Positions 6,136 to 13,783 of a DNA stretch of 26,251 nt are shown one piece after another. This DNA is from Streptomyces sp. NRRL S-337 (GTDB taxonomy: Bacteria; Actinomycetota; Actinomycetes; Streptomycetales; Streptomycetaceae), in the NCBI RefSeq assembly GCF_000720175.1, contig NZ_JOIX01000097.1, positions 1 through 26,251 on the forward strand. Reading direction: 5' to 3'. The translations under genes and the position numbers were made by a program. The notes under the pieces are model-generated. The model was not told the DNA's origin, did not search any database, and saw only the letters and a program-made list of their open reading frames with translations. Each line of letters opens with the position of its first letter. Position 1 is the first letter of the stretch.

Positions 6136-7590
6136 GTGGCCGCAATTACCGGGCAGAAGTCGGAGGGGGACCGGAAGCATCCGGTCGACGAGACCCTCCC
6201 GCCCTTCAAGATGTTCACCAGCGGCCTGCAGCACGTGGCCGCCATGTACGCGGGTGTGGTGGCCCCGCCGATGATCGTGGGGCCGGCCTGCGGGCTGAGC
6301 GCCACCGAGACCGCGTTCCTGATGGGTGCCAGCCTCTTCACCGCGGGCATCGCCACCCTCCTGCAGACCCTCGGTTTCTGGAAGGTCGGCGCCAAGCTCC
6401 CGTTCGTCAACGGCGTCTCGTTCGCCGGCGTCACGCCGATGGTCGCCATCGGCAAGGCCCAGAGCCCGGAGCACGCCCTGCCGATCATCTTCGGCGCGGT
6501 GATCGTCGCCGGGGTGCTCGGCTTCCTCCTCGCCCCCTACTTCTCCAAGCTGGTGCGGTTCTTCCCGCCGGTCGTCACCGGCACCGTCATCACCCTGATC
6601 GGCGTCTCCCTGCTCCCGGTCGCCTTCCGGTGGTCCCAGGGCGGCAACGAGGCGGCGCCCGACTACGGTTCGCTGACGAACATCGGGATGGCCGCGCTGA
6701 CCTTCCTGATCGTGCTGGTCCTGCGCCGGGTGCTGCGTGGCTTCCTCCAGCAGATCGCCATCCTGCTCGGCCTGATAGCGGGCACCCTGATCGCCATCCC
6801 GGTGGGCATCACCCACTTCTCCGCGATCACCAAGGCGAGCCTGATCGGCTTCCCGACGCCGTTCCACTTCGGCGCCCCGGAGTTCGACGTGGCCGCGATC
6901 GTCTCGATGTGCATCGTGATGCTGGTCTGCATGACCGAGTCGACGGCCGACATGCTCGCCCTCGGCCGGATCGTCGACCGCCCGGCGGACGAGCGCACCA
7001 TCGAGGGCGGACTGCGCGCCGACACCCTCGGCACGGCGATCAGCCCGCTCTTCAACGGCTTCGCCAACAGCGCCTTCGCCCAGAACATCGGCCTGGTCGC
7101 GATGACCAAGGTGCGCAGCCGGTTCGTGGTGGCGACCAGCGGCCTGATCCTGGTCGTGCTGGGACTGTGCCCGGTGGCCGCATCGGTCATCTCGCTGGTG
7201 CCGCTGCCGGTCCTGGGCGGCGCCGGGATCGTGCTCTTCGGCTCGGTGGCCGCCAGCGGCATCCAGACGTTGGCCAACGCGGCGATGGAGAAGGGCGACA
7301 ACGCGCTGATCGTCGCGGCCGCCGTCGGCATCGGCCTGATCCCGATCGCCGCGCCGGACTTCTACCACAACCTCCCCAAGGACCTGCTGGTCGTGCTGGA
7401 CTCCGGTATCAGCACCGGCTGTCTGGTCGCCATCGTCCTCAACCTCGCCTTCAACCACTTCGGGAGGCGGGACACGGAGACGGAGGCGGAGACCGCGCAG
7501 GCCGCGCCCGGCGATCCACAGATCCCGCAACAACCCGACCGCGGCACGGTGGACGACAGCGGGGAGCCGGCGACGACCCCGGCCCACTGA
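6136..7590 (+). CDS. NCS2-family purine (urate/xanthine) permease 2
   Basis: 484 residues from the GTG at 6136, with AGGAGG six bases upstream. It is clearly homologous to permease 1 along its length: the QH motif (LQHVAAMYAGVV), the TM8 motif MTESTADMLALGR with E268 and D272, and TM10 FAQNIGLVAM. A hydrophilic C-terminal tail of about 45 residues, rich in Glu, Thr and Pro, has no counterpart in permease 1. Because D272 is kept, unlike G274 of permease 1, the pair probably differs in substrate or coupling rather than being redundant. It may be transcribed separately, since three hairpins and a 290-base gap precede it; no confident promoter was found. Confidence 0.88.
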   Translation: MAAITGQKSEGDRKHPVDETLPPFKMFTSGLQHVAAMYAGVVAPPMIVGPACGLSATETAFLMGASLFTAGIATLLQTLGFWKVGAKLPFVNGVSFAGVTPMVAIGKAQSPEHALPIIFGAVIVAGVLGFLLAPYFSKLVRFFPPVVTGTVITLIGVSLLPVAFRWSQGGNEAAPDYGSLTNIGMAALTFLIVLVLRRVLRGFLQQIAILLGLIAGTLIAIPVGITHFSAITKASLIGFPTPFHFGAPEFDVAAIVSMCIVMLVCMTESTADMLALGRIVDRPADERTIEGGLRADTLGTAISPLFNGFANSAFAQNIGLVAMTKVRSRFVVATSGLILVVLGLCPVAASVISLVPLPVLGGAGIVLFGSVAASGIQTLANAAMEKGDNALIVAAAVGIGLIPIAAPDFYHNLPKDLLVVLDSGISTGCLVAIVLNLAFNHFGRRDTETEAETAQAAPGDPQIPQQPDRGTVDDSGEPATTPAH

Positions 7591-7626
7591 CGTTGGGCCC
7601 GGCGGCATTACCGAACCCGCACGGCT

Positions 7627-7671
7627 ACGGCCCGCAGGAAGGCGGCAACTGCCGTTTTTCCTACGGGCCGT
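7627..7671. terminator. Bidirectional terminator between permease 2 and chitosanase
   Basis: ACGGCCCGCAGGAA (7627-7640) pairs with TTCCTACGGGCCGT (7658-7671), with one mismatch in 14. The loop holds a nested CGGCA/TGCCG hairpin and a TTTTT run. It sits between convergent genes (7590 and 7687), so it can end both transcripts. Confidence 0.85.
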
Positions 7672-7686
7672 TCCGGTTCTCGTGGC

Positions 7687-8574
7687 TCAGCCGATGTGGT
7701 AGCTGTCCCCGTAGACCTTCCAGTCCAGCGGGGTGTGCAGGTCGAGGTTGCCGTTCTTGAGGAACACCCGCTGCTCGGTGTCCACCCGGCTGGTGTCGCT
7801 GTGCGCCTCCTCCTGCTTCATCGCCCAGACCCGGGCGTCGAGGAAGGCATGGAGGTACGTCTTCTCGTCGCCGCCCTGGGCCGGCGGCTTCGCCTTGGCC
7901 AGCGCCCGCTTGCGGATGCCGGAGAAGCTCGTCGGGTCGTCGCCGTCCCCGTGCATCACCATCGCGTCGTAGTACGCGAACTGGCCCAGGGCGCCCAGAC
8001 CGTCGGCCTTGCCCCGCTTGACCGCGGGGTTGAAGTAGACCCGGTCCCGTTCGTCGTTCTGGGCCTGCTGGAACGCAGGGTCCTGGGCGGCCTTCTTCCA
8101 GTCCTTGGTGTAGTTGGGGTCCAAGCCCTCGTGCGAGTCGCTGCCGTCCACCTTCCGCAGGGCGGGGAGGTACTTGGCGAGGACGTTGCCGGGCTTGCGC
8201 TGGGTGTAGAGCTCGACGAGTTCGAGCATGTCGTGGGTGCCGGAGCAGAAGCCGATGATGCCGCCGGTGTAGCCGCGGCCGTCGCCGATGTCCTCGATGT
8301 ACTTGTACTGGGCCTTCCAGTCCAGCGAGGAGTTCTCCGCGCTGGAGACCAGCTGCATGGCGATCTCCTTCTTCGCCGGGTCGTCCAGGCCGGTCGCGGC
8401 CCGGGCGGCTGGCGCGGCGCCGTGGGCGGCGGCCGGGCGGTGGTGGCCGGCGGGGGCCGCCGTGGTGGCGACCGCGGTGGCCGGTACGGCGACGAGGGCG
8501 AGGCCCAGGACGACCCGGACGGTGGTCCGGGAGAGCAGGGGGCGGGTCCTGCCGGCTGTCGATCGGGTGCGCAT
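7687..8574 (-). CDS. csnA: Secreted chitosanase, glycoside hydrolase family 46
   Basis: 295 residues, minus strand, with GGAGG nine bases before the ATG. GH46 chitosanases cleave beta-1,4 links in chitosan. Residues 1-60 look like an export signal: an Arg-rich start, a hydrophobic run VVLGLALVAVPATAVA (21-36), then an Ala/Pro/His linker; a twin-arginine pattern is not evident. The catalytic pair is E80 (in SSAENSS) and D98 (in IGDGRGYTGG), 18 residues apart as in the Streptomyces N174 enzyme (E22 and D40 of the mature protein). The C-terminus (LDWKVYGDSYHIG) is intact and the length normal. A palindrome at 8627-8645 resembles a CsnR box, suggesting repression in the absence of chitosan oligomers. 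It has no evident link to the purine genes. Confidence 0.95.
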   Translation of the reverse strand: MRTRSTAGRTRPLLSRTTVRVVLGLALVAVPATAVATTAAPAGHHRPAAAHGAAPAARAATGLDDPAKKEIAMQLVSSAENSSLDWKAQYKYIEDIGDGRGYTGGIIGFCSGTHDMLELVELYTQRKPGNVLAKYLPALRKVDGSDSHEGLDPNYTKDWKKAAQDPAFQQAQNDERDRVYFNPAVKRGKADGLGALGQFAYYDAMVMHGDGDDPTSFSGIRKRALAKAKPPAQGGDEKTYLHAFLDARVWAMKQEEAHSDTSRVDTEQRVFLKNGNLDLHTPLDWKVYGDSYHIG

Positions 8575-8878
8575 GGAGTCAGTCCTCCAGTCAGGCGAGC
8601 CGTGGGGGGTTCGGGATTCCCCAATCGTTAGGAAGCTTTCCTATCAGACTTGGGGGAGATCGTACAGCCGTCCGGACGGTCCTAACTCCCCTGCGCCGGA
8701 CCACCGTTGCGCATTCCGGCGGCCCGTGCGGCGCCCCAGGGGTGAAACGGGCCGCCCCGGCCGCCGCCCCGCCTCCCGCCCCTCGCCCCGCTATGGCCGA
8801 TATGCTTCCTTCGCCCTGAAATGACGTCAGCACAGCAGGTGCGCGCACCGGTCCGGTGCCACCGAGAGGGGTTCCGCG
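8575..8878. promoter_or_regulatory. Divergent intergenic region csnA / M20 dipeptidase
   Basis: This 304-base gap carries the csnA ribosome site (8584-8588), the CsnR-like operator (8627-8645), a perfect 12-bp palindrome CCGTCCGGACGG at 8668-8679, and a TGACGTCA palindrome at 8822-8829 close to the dipeptidase start. The last two could be operators for the dipeptidase or chance in GC-rich DNA. No gene is visible here. Confidence 0.5.
8627..8645. promoter_or_regulatory. Candidate CsnR operator upstream of chitosanase
   Basis: GTTAGGAA-GCT-TTCCTATC is an 8+3+8 palindrome with one mismatch, 53 bases before the csnA start. From memory, the ROK-family repressor CsnR binds a TTAGGAA/TTCCTAA-type palindrome in Streptomyces chitosanase promoters, and this fits closely. 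Its AT-richness stands out from the surroundings. The regulator itself is not encoded in the window. Confidence 0.75.
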
Positions 8879-10282
8879 GTGAATCAGGAAGCCAACGATC
8901 CGCACGGCCGGGGCTCCGGTGCCCCGGCCCTGGAGGACACCGTCGATGCCCTGATGGACGGGGTGTGTGCCGACCTCAAGCGGCTCGCCGCCATCCCCTC
9001 GATCGCCTTCCCCGGCTTCTCGCCCGAACCGGTCCTCCAGGCCCGCGACCTCGTCGTGGCCCTCCTCAGGGACGCCGGCGTGGCCGACATCGGCGAGCTC
9101 AACCTCCCGCACACCGCCCCCGTCATCACCGGCTCCGTCCCGCCGCCCACCCCCGACGCCCCCACCGTCCTGCTCTACGGCCACTACGACGTCCAGCCGC
9201 CCGGCGACGAACGGCTCTGGTCCTCACCGCCGTTCGAACCCACCGACATCGAGGGCGGCATCCGCGCCCGCGGCATCGCCGACGACAAGGCCAACCTCAT
9301 GGTCCACATCGGCGCGCTACGGGCCTACCGCGGCCGCCCGCCGGTCGGCATCCGGATCGTCTTCGAAGGCCAGGAGGAGTACGGCAGCGCCTTCGAGGAC
9401 TACCCGCCCACCGAGCCCGGCCTGTTCACCTGCGACGCGATGATCATCGCAGACACCGGCAGCATCCGCCCCGGCACGCCCACCCTCACCACCGCCCTGC
9501 GCGGCTCGGTCGTCGTCCACGTCGAGGTCCGCACCCTCAACGCCGCCGTGCACAGCGGCGAATACGGCGGGGCCGCCCCGGACGCCCTGGTCGTCCTGCT
9601 CAAGGCCCTCGCCACCCTCCACGACGTGCACGGCGACGTCGCGGTCGAGGGCCTGCGCCGCGAACCGTGGGACGGCGCCACCTTCACCGACGACGAGTTC
9701 CGCGAACTGGCCGGCGTCCCGCACGGCACCCCGCTCATCGGCTCCGGCGGCCTGGGCGAACGCCTCTGGAGCGGACCCGCCCTCACCGTCACCGGCCTGG
9801 ACGCCCCGTCCGTCGAGCGCGGCGCCTCGGCCGTCGTCCCGTACGCCCGCGCCAAGCTCAACCTCCGCATCCACCCGCGGCAGGACCCGCACCAGGCGCA
9901 GACCGCCCTCGTCCGTCACCTGACGCGCCTGCGCCCCTTCGGCATCCCCCTCACCGTCACGCCCACCGACGCCGGCCCCGGATACGAGGCGGCCACCGAC
10001 GGTCCCGCCTACCGCGCCGCCCGCACCGCACTGCGCCGCGCCTGGGGCGCCGAACCCGTCCACACCGCCACCGGCGGCTCCATCCCGCTCGTCAACGGCC
10101 TGGCCCGGGCCGTACCGGACGCCGAGATCCTGCTCTTCGGCGCCGAGGACAACCTCTGCAACCTGCACGCCCCCGACGAGCGTGTGCTGCTCTCCGAGCT
10201 CCGCGCCGCCCTGCTCGCCGAGGCGGCCTTCTTCGCCGAATACGCCGCCACCCACCGCGCCGGCGCCGGATCCGGCCCGTGA
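8879..10282 (+). CDS. M20 family metallopeptidase (dipeptidase)
   Basis: 467 residues from the GTG at 8879, with GAGAGGGG eight bases upstream. It belongs to the M20 clan of di-zinc aminoacyl hydrolases, in the branch with CNDP-like dipeptidases. The metal and catalytic residues are visible: H102 and D104 in YGHYDVQP, D135/D136 in GIADDKAN, E166/E167 in EGQEEYGS, D192 in IIADTGS, and a C-terminal His in NLHAPDE. The dimerisation lid domain lies between, with the AAVHSGEYGG motif. There is no signal peptide. It is divergent from the chitosanase and converges on a MarR gene with only 36 bases between. The substrate is not determinable; a cytoplasmic dipeptidase is the default call. Confidence 0.85.
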   Translation: MNQEANDPHGRGSGAPALEDTVDALMDGVCADLKRLAAIPSIAFPGFSPEPVLQARDLVVALLRDAGVADIGELNLPHTAPVITGSVPPPTPDAPTVLLYGHYDVQPPGDERLWSSPPFEPTDIEGGIRARGIADDKANLMVHIGALRAYRGRPPVGIRIVFEGQEEYGSAFEDYPPTEPGLFTCDAMIIADTGSIRPGTPTLTTALRGSVVVHVEVRTLNAAVHSGEYGGAAPDALVVLLKALATLHDVHGDVAVEGLRREPWDGATFTDDEFRELAGVPHGTPLIGSGGLGERLWSGPALTVTGLDAPSVERGASAVVPYARAKLNLRIHPRQDPHQAQTALVRHLTRLRPFGIPLTVTPTDAGPGYEAATDGPAYRAARTALRRAWGAEPVHTATGGSIPLVNGLARAVPDAEILLFGAEDNLCNLHAPDERVLLSELRAALLAEAAFFAEYAATHRAGAGSGP

Positions 10283-10318
10283 CTGCCCCGCCCGGTGCCG
10301 CGTTCCCGAGGGCCCGGC

Positions 10319-10864
10319 TCAGTCCTCGGTGTGGGACGTGCGCCGTCGGACGTCGGTCATCAGCTTCTCCAGCAGCGTGATGAGGGCGTCGCGTTCGTCC
10401 GCCGACAGATCGCTGACGAGGGTGGCCTCGCGGCCCAGGACGGCGTCGACGGAGCGCTCGATGAGGGCATGGCCGTCGGGCGTCAGTGACACCAGCACGG
10501 TGCGGCGGCCGGTGGTCCCCGGGCTTCGCCGGACCAGACCCTCCCGCTCGGCCCGGGCCACGCGCTGTGAGATGGCTCCGGCGGTCACCAGCGTCAGTTC
10601 GGCGATCTCGCGGGTGCTGAGGGTGTAGGGCGGTCCGGAACGCCGGATGACGGACAGCAGGTCGAGGGTGGCCGCATCGATCCCCGCTTCGCGCAGTACC
10701 CGGTTGCGGTCGTTGGCGAACAGCTTCGCCAGCCACCACAGGGGCGTGACGATCTCGATCGACTCGGTGGGGGTGCCGGGGCGTTCTCGCCGCCAGGCCG
10801 CGGCGATCTGCGCGGCGGGGTACGAGGGCACGAAGTCCCCTGATGCGGCGGTGGGTTCAGCCAC
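10319..10864 (-). CDS. MarR-family transcriptional regulator
   Basis: 181 residues from a GTG at 10864 with AAGGGG seven bases upstream; the open frame extends much further but only over the divergent gene. The winged helix spans about residues 65-150: LDLLSVIRRSG, LSTREIAELTLVTAGAISQRVARAEREGLVRR, then the wing GRRTVLVSLTPDGHALIE. MarR proteins act as dimers and commonly repress an adjacent divergent gene until a small phenolic or other lipophilic ligand binds. Here the divergent partner is an SDR, and a 6-2-6 palindrome lies between (10900-10913), so autoregulation and control of the SDR are likely. Confidence 0.9.
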   Translation of the reverse strand: MAEPTAASGDFVPSYPAAQIAAAWRRERPGTPTESIEIVTPLWWLAKLFANDRNRVLREAGIDAATLDLLSVIRRSGPPYTLSTREIAELTLVTAGAISQRVARAEREGLVRRSPGTTGRRTVLVSLTPDGHALIERSVDAVLGREATLVSDLSADERDALITLLEKLMTDVRRRTSHTED

Positions 10865-10899
10865 GGTGCGACCCCTTGATCCCTTGCGTGTACGGTTGT

Positions 10900-10913
10900 G
10901 TTTAGACCTAAAC
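10900..10913. promoter_or_regulatory. Candidate MarR operator
   Basis: GTTTAG-AC-CTAAAC is a perfect 6-2-6 palindrome, AT-rich within GC-rich DNA, centred in the 72-base gap between the divergent marR-type gene and the SDR. Its size and position are typical for a MarR dimer site controlling both directions. Confidence 0.8.
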
Positions 10914-10936
10914 GTAGCAGCGAGGGGGAGGATCCC

Positions 10937-11653
10937 ATGACCCGCACCGTGCTCGTCACCGGAGGAAGCAGCGGCATCGGCCGTGCCATCGCCGCACGGT
11001 TCGCCGCCGACCATGCGGAGGTCCACATCACCGGACGCCATGCCGACACCGTCGAACAGGCCGCCGAGGAACTGGGCGTACGGGGTGCGGTCTGCGACGC
11101 GACCGACCCCGGCCAGGTGGCGGAACTCGCCGACCACTTCAGCGAGTTGGACGTCCTCGTCAACGCCTCCGGCGGTCTGCCCCAGGAAGCGCCGGGTGAG
11201 GGAACGGCTCTGGAGGCGGTACTGGCCCAGTGGCACGCCAACCTGACGCAGAACCTGCTGGGCGCGGTCCTGACCACCACCTCGGTTCAGGACAAGCTCA
11301 CCTCGGGCAGCTCCGTCCTCAGCATCGGCTCGATCGGGGCCGAACGCGGAGGCGGCTCCTACGGCGCGGCCAAAGCCGCACTGGCCGCATGGAACGCCGC
11401 ACTGTCGGCCGAGCTCGGCCCCCTCGGCATCACCAGCAACGTCATCTCCGCGGGCTACATCGCCGGTACCAACTTCTTCCACGGCCGGCTGACCCACGAG
11501 CGGCAGAGCGCGCTCGTCGCCGAGACGCACAACAAGCGGCCCGGCACGGTCGAGGACATCGCCGAGACGGCGTACTTCCTCGCCTCCCCGGGCGCCCGGC
11601 ACATCACCGGCCAGACCCTCCACGTCAACGGCGGTGCCTTCACCACACGGTGA
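10937..11653 (+). CDS. Short-chain dehydrogenase/reductase (SDR)
   Basis: 238 residues from the ATG at 10937, with AGGGGGAGG six bases upstream. This is a classical SDR with a Rossmann fold: cofactor loop VTGGSSGIGRAIA at residues 7-19, LVNASGG after strand 4, catalytic Ser in VLSIGSIG, and the Tyr-Lys pair in SYGAAKAAL. The C-terminus ITGQTLHVNGGAFT is typical of complete family members. A basic residue after strand 2 (ITGRHAD) suggests NADP(H). The divergent MarR gene and the shared palindrome imply induction by a ligand, perhaps a quinone, phenolic or antibiotic-like compound that the SDR reduces. The substrate is unknown. Confidence 0.9.
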   Translation: MTRTVLVTGGSSGIGRAIAARFAADHAEVHITGRHADTVEQAAEELGVRGAVCDATDPGQVAELADHFSELDVLVNASGGLPQEAPGEGTALEAVLAQWHANLTQNLLGAVLTTTSVQDKLTSGSSVLSIGSIGAERGGGSYGAAKAALAAWNAALSAELGPLGITSNVISAGYIAGTNFFHGRLTHERQSALVAETHNKRPGTVEDIAETAYFLASPGARHITGQTLHVNGGAFTTR

Positions 11654-11746
11654 GGGGGCGGGCCGCAGGCCGCTGGCGGTGCCGTGACGGTGACGGCGAG
11701 GCCGAAGGCCGGGGGCGCGAGGCCGCAGGCCGGGGAACACAGCGCA

Positions 11747-11774
11747 CGCCGCCGGGTCCCACGACCCGGCGGCG
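11747..11774. terminator. Bidirectional terminator between SDR and M20 carboxypeptidase
   Basis: A perfect 12-bp stem CGCCGCCGGGTC (11747-11758) / GACCCGGCGGCG (11763-11774) with loop CCAC. It lies between convergent genes ending at 11653 and 11787. There is no T tract, as is common in Streptomyces. Confidence 0.8.
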
Positions 11775-11786
11775 GGCCCCGCCCTC

Positions 11787-12887
11787 CTACGCTTCCTGAA
11801 GCGCCCGCACCAGTCCGGCGACGAGGTGCGCCCGTTCCGCCATGGTGTCGACGACCAGGTACTCGTGGTCGGCGTGGGCGCCGCCGCCGACCGCCCCGAG
11901 GCCGTCGAGCGTGGGCACCCCGAGTGCGGCCGTGAAGTTGCCGTCGCTTCCGCCGCCGACCGCCGTGGCTTCCAGGCCGGGAAGCAGCCGCTGGGCCAGC
12001 GCGAAGAGCCCGGCCGCCGCCGACTCGGGCATCGGCGGGCGGCCGATGCCTCCCGTCACCGTCACCTCCGCCCCGTCGAGATGCGGGGCCAGTGCCGCGA
12101 ACGCGGATTCGACGCGTTCCTTCTCGTCGGCCGACTCGACCCGGACGTCGACGACCACGGTCGCCTCCGCGGGAACGACGTTGTCGAGAGTGCCTGCGGA
12201 CGCGACGGTCGGGGTGACGGTCGTGCCGATCTCGGGTCGGCCGAGTGCCGCGATGTCCAGCACCTGGTGTGCCGCTTCGACCAGGGCGTTGACCCCGGCC
12301 GCGGGCTCCAGGCCGGCGTGCGATGCCCGGCCCTTGACGACGACCTGGAACGTGCCACAGCCCTTACGGCCGGTCTTCAGTGCCCCGCCGTCCGCCGCGC
12401 CCTCGAAGACCAGCACGGCCCCGCACGCAAGCGCTCGTTCTTCGATCAGCGCACGGGAGGAACGGGAGCCGACCTCCTCATCCGCGGTCACCAGGATCTC
12501 GACGCCCGACCGGTCATCGAGCGCGGCCAGGCCGTGAACGGCCTGCACCAGACCGCCGAGCATGTCGAAGACCCCGGGCCCGGTGGCACGCCCGTCCTCG
12601 ACCCGGAACGGGCGGCGCTCAACGGTGCCGAGCGGAAACACCGTGTCATGGTGCCCGAGGATCAGCACCTTCGGATCGCCACCCCCTGACCAGCGGACGT
12701 GTGGTCCGGCCTCGCTCTCCACCAGAACGGCCCGCCCGCCGAGGCGGTTCTCGATGACGGCGGCGACCGCTTTCGCCGAGGCCCGCAAGGCGTCGAGATC
12801 ACGCGAGGGAGACTCGACTTCGACCAGTGTCCTGAGGTCCTCAAGCATCGCGTCGACACTCACACCGACCGCCTTGTGCATCGTCAC
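11787..12887 (-). CDS. M20 family peptidase (glutamate carboxypeptidase-like)
   Basis: 366 residues, minus strand. The start is a GTG at 12887 or the ATG two codons later at 12881; neither has a convincing ribosome site. The protein has the M20A/CPG2 pattern: GHHDTVFPLG, FDMLGGLVQA, the general-base Glu in TADEEVGS, and a late metal His in GAHADHEY. The lid domain includes KGRASHAGLEP. Carboxypeptidase G2-like enzymes remove C-terminal glutamate from folate or peptide conjugates, but many family members act on other N-acyl amino acids. It starts three bases after the stop of a degraded GNAT gene on the same strand, so it probably depended on translational coupling to that gene. Confidence 0.87.
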   Translation of the reverse strand: MTMHKAVGVSVDAMLEDLRTLVEVESPSRDLDALRASAKAVAAVIENRLGGRAVLVESEAGPHVRWSGGGDPKVLILGHHDTVFPLGTVERRPFRVEDGRATGPGVFDMLGGLVQAVHGLAALDDRSGVEILVTADEEVGSRSSRALIEERALACGAVLVFEGAADGGALKTGRKGCGTFQVVVKGRASHAGLEPAAGVNALVEAAHQVLDIAALGRPEIGTTVTPTVASAGTLDNVVPAEATVVVDVRVESADEKERVESAFAALAPHLDGAEVTVTGGIGRPPMPESAAAGLFALAQRLLPGLEATAVGGGSDGNFTAALGVPTLDGLGAVGGGAHADHEYLVVDTMAERAHLVAGLVRALQEA

Positions 12888-12890
12888 GGG

Positions 12891-13537
12891 TCAAGCGTAC
12901 GCGGCAGGCTCACCACCCGGCCCTCCGCTCGCCAACCGGCCACCGCTCCGCCCGGCGACAAGAAGCGGCACCCACTGCCCGTCCAGCCAGACCCGGAACA
13001 CCAACTCCTCGCCCGAACCGACCACTTCATATCTCGGCCGGCCGGCGACCCACTCCAGCGTCAGGCCGTGCTTCCAGTGCGCCACCCACATGCCCCGCGC
13101 GAGGTAGTAGCGGACGGCCTCCTGCCAGCACCAATGCGTCTCCAGACGAACGCCGTTGAGCCCGGCCGCGCGCGCCGGGCGCCGGGATGGACGTACAACG
13201 ACGAGATCCGGAGGCAGTCCCACCCACTGGGCCAGGTGTCCACCGCGACGGTCCCGACGATCGCGGCACCGATCGCGGACCGCTCGGTCAGCCAGTACCG
13301 CCGCGACCATGCGTCCTGGTGGACGTACTCCCGCCCCGCGCTCCCCAATCGCTTCCGCACCCGCCGTTCCCCGCCCACCGTGAGCCCCTCCGGCTCGACC
13401 GTCTCGCCCAGCGCCAGCTCCGCCAGCGACGCCAGCTCCCAGAGCGCGAACCGCCGTCCCTCGCCCAGCCCGACGGGACGTAAGCCGCCGCCCCTGACCA
13501 GCACTCCATGCGCTCGTAGCGCTTCGTGATCCTTCAT
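12891..13537 (-). pseudogene. GNAT family N-acetyltransferase, frameshifted with internal deletion
   Basis: From the ATG at 13537 one frame reads MKDHEALRAHGVLVRGG, then a beta-rich GNAT-like stretch ending LRISSLYVHPGARR. Past about 13170 that frame becomes nonsense, while the neighbouring frame continues the fold: AAGLNGVRLETHWCWQEAV, RYYLARGMWVAHWKHGLTL, down to a stop at 12891. In related acetyltransferases the strand YVHPxRR is followed by the acetyl-CoA loop (RGxA/G) and its helix, about 15-17 residues, before AGLxGIRL. Those residues are missing here, so the gene has lost roughly 50 bases, not a multiple of three. Without the acetyl-CoA loop it should be inactive. Assembly error cannot explain both the shift and the missing helix easily. 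Confidence 0.75.
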
Positions 13538-13783
13538 GTGCACATCGTAAGATCCGGCACTGACAATGCCGCCCGACCACAGCTCACCGCCCTTCCCCGC
13601 GCTGAGAGGTGGGCCGTGGCCGATTCCCCCGCCACGCTGTTCCACTCCTCGTACGGCTGCGGCGACAGGCCCCCGCTGCCGCTGTCCGTTGCCCGCTGCG
13701 GCAGGGTGCGTCTTGGTGCCCAGGGCGTGGCGAAGGGCCGGTACGGCGATTCGTACCGGCCCTTCGGTGTTCCCGCGGGGTGC
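13538..13783. other. Intergenic region, GNAT remnant to malate synthase
   Basis: About 246 bases without a supported gene. Its right end holds the aceB terminator (13731-13766), and a weaker 7-bp hairpin CTGCCGC/GCGGCAG lies just to its left. A GTG at 13618 with GAGAGG upstream opens a plus-strand frame, but that frame continues as the antisense of malate synthase and is not credible as a gene. A promoter for the GNAT remnant is presumably present but not recognised. Confidence 0.5.
13731..13766 (-). terminator. Terminator hairpin of malate synthase
   Basis: A perfect 15-bp stem, CGAAGGGCCGGTACG (13731-13745) with CGTACCGGCCCTTCG (13752-13766), six-base loop, 17 bases beyond the aceB stop. 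No T tract follows on the minus strand. Confidence 0.85.

Noticed and set aside
10865..11740. Extended N-terminus of the MarR gene on the minus strand.
   Set aside because: The extension overlaps the whole divergent SDR gene; the GTG at 10864 has a good ribosome site and matches normal MarR length.
13618..13783. GTG at 13618 with GAGAGG upstream as a small plus-strand gene.
   Set aside because: The frame passes through the aceB terminator hairpin and continues as antisense of aceB, so it has no natural end.
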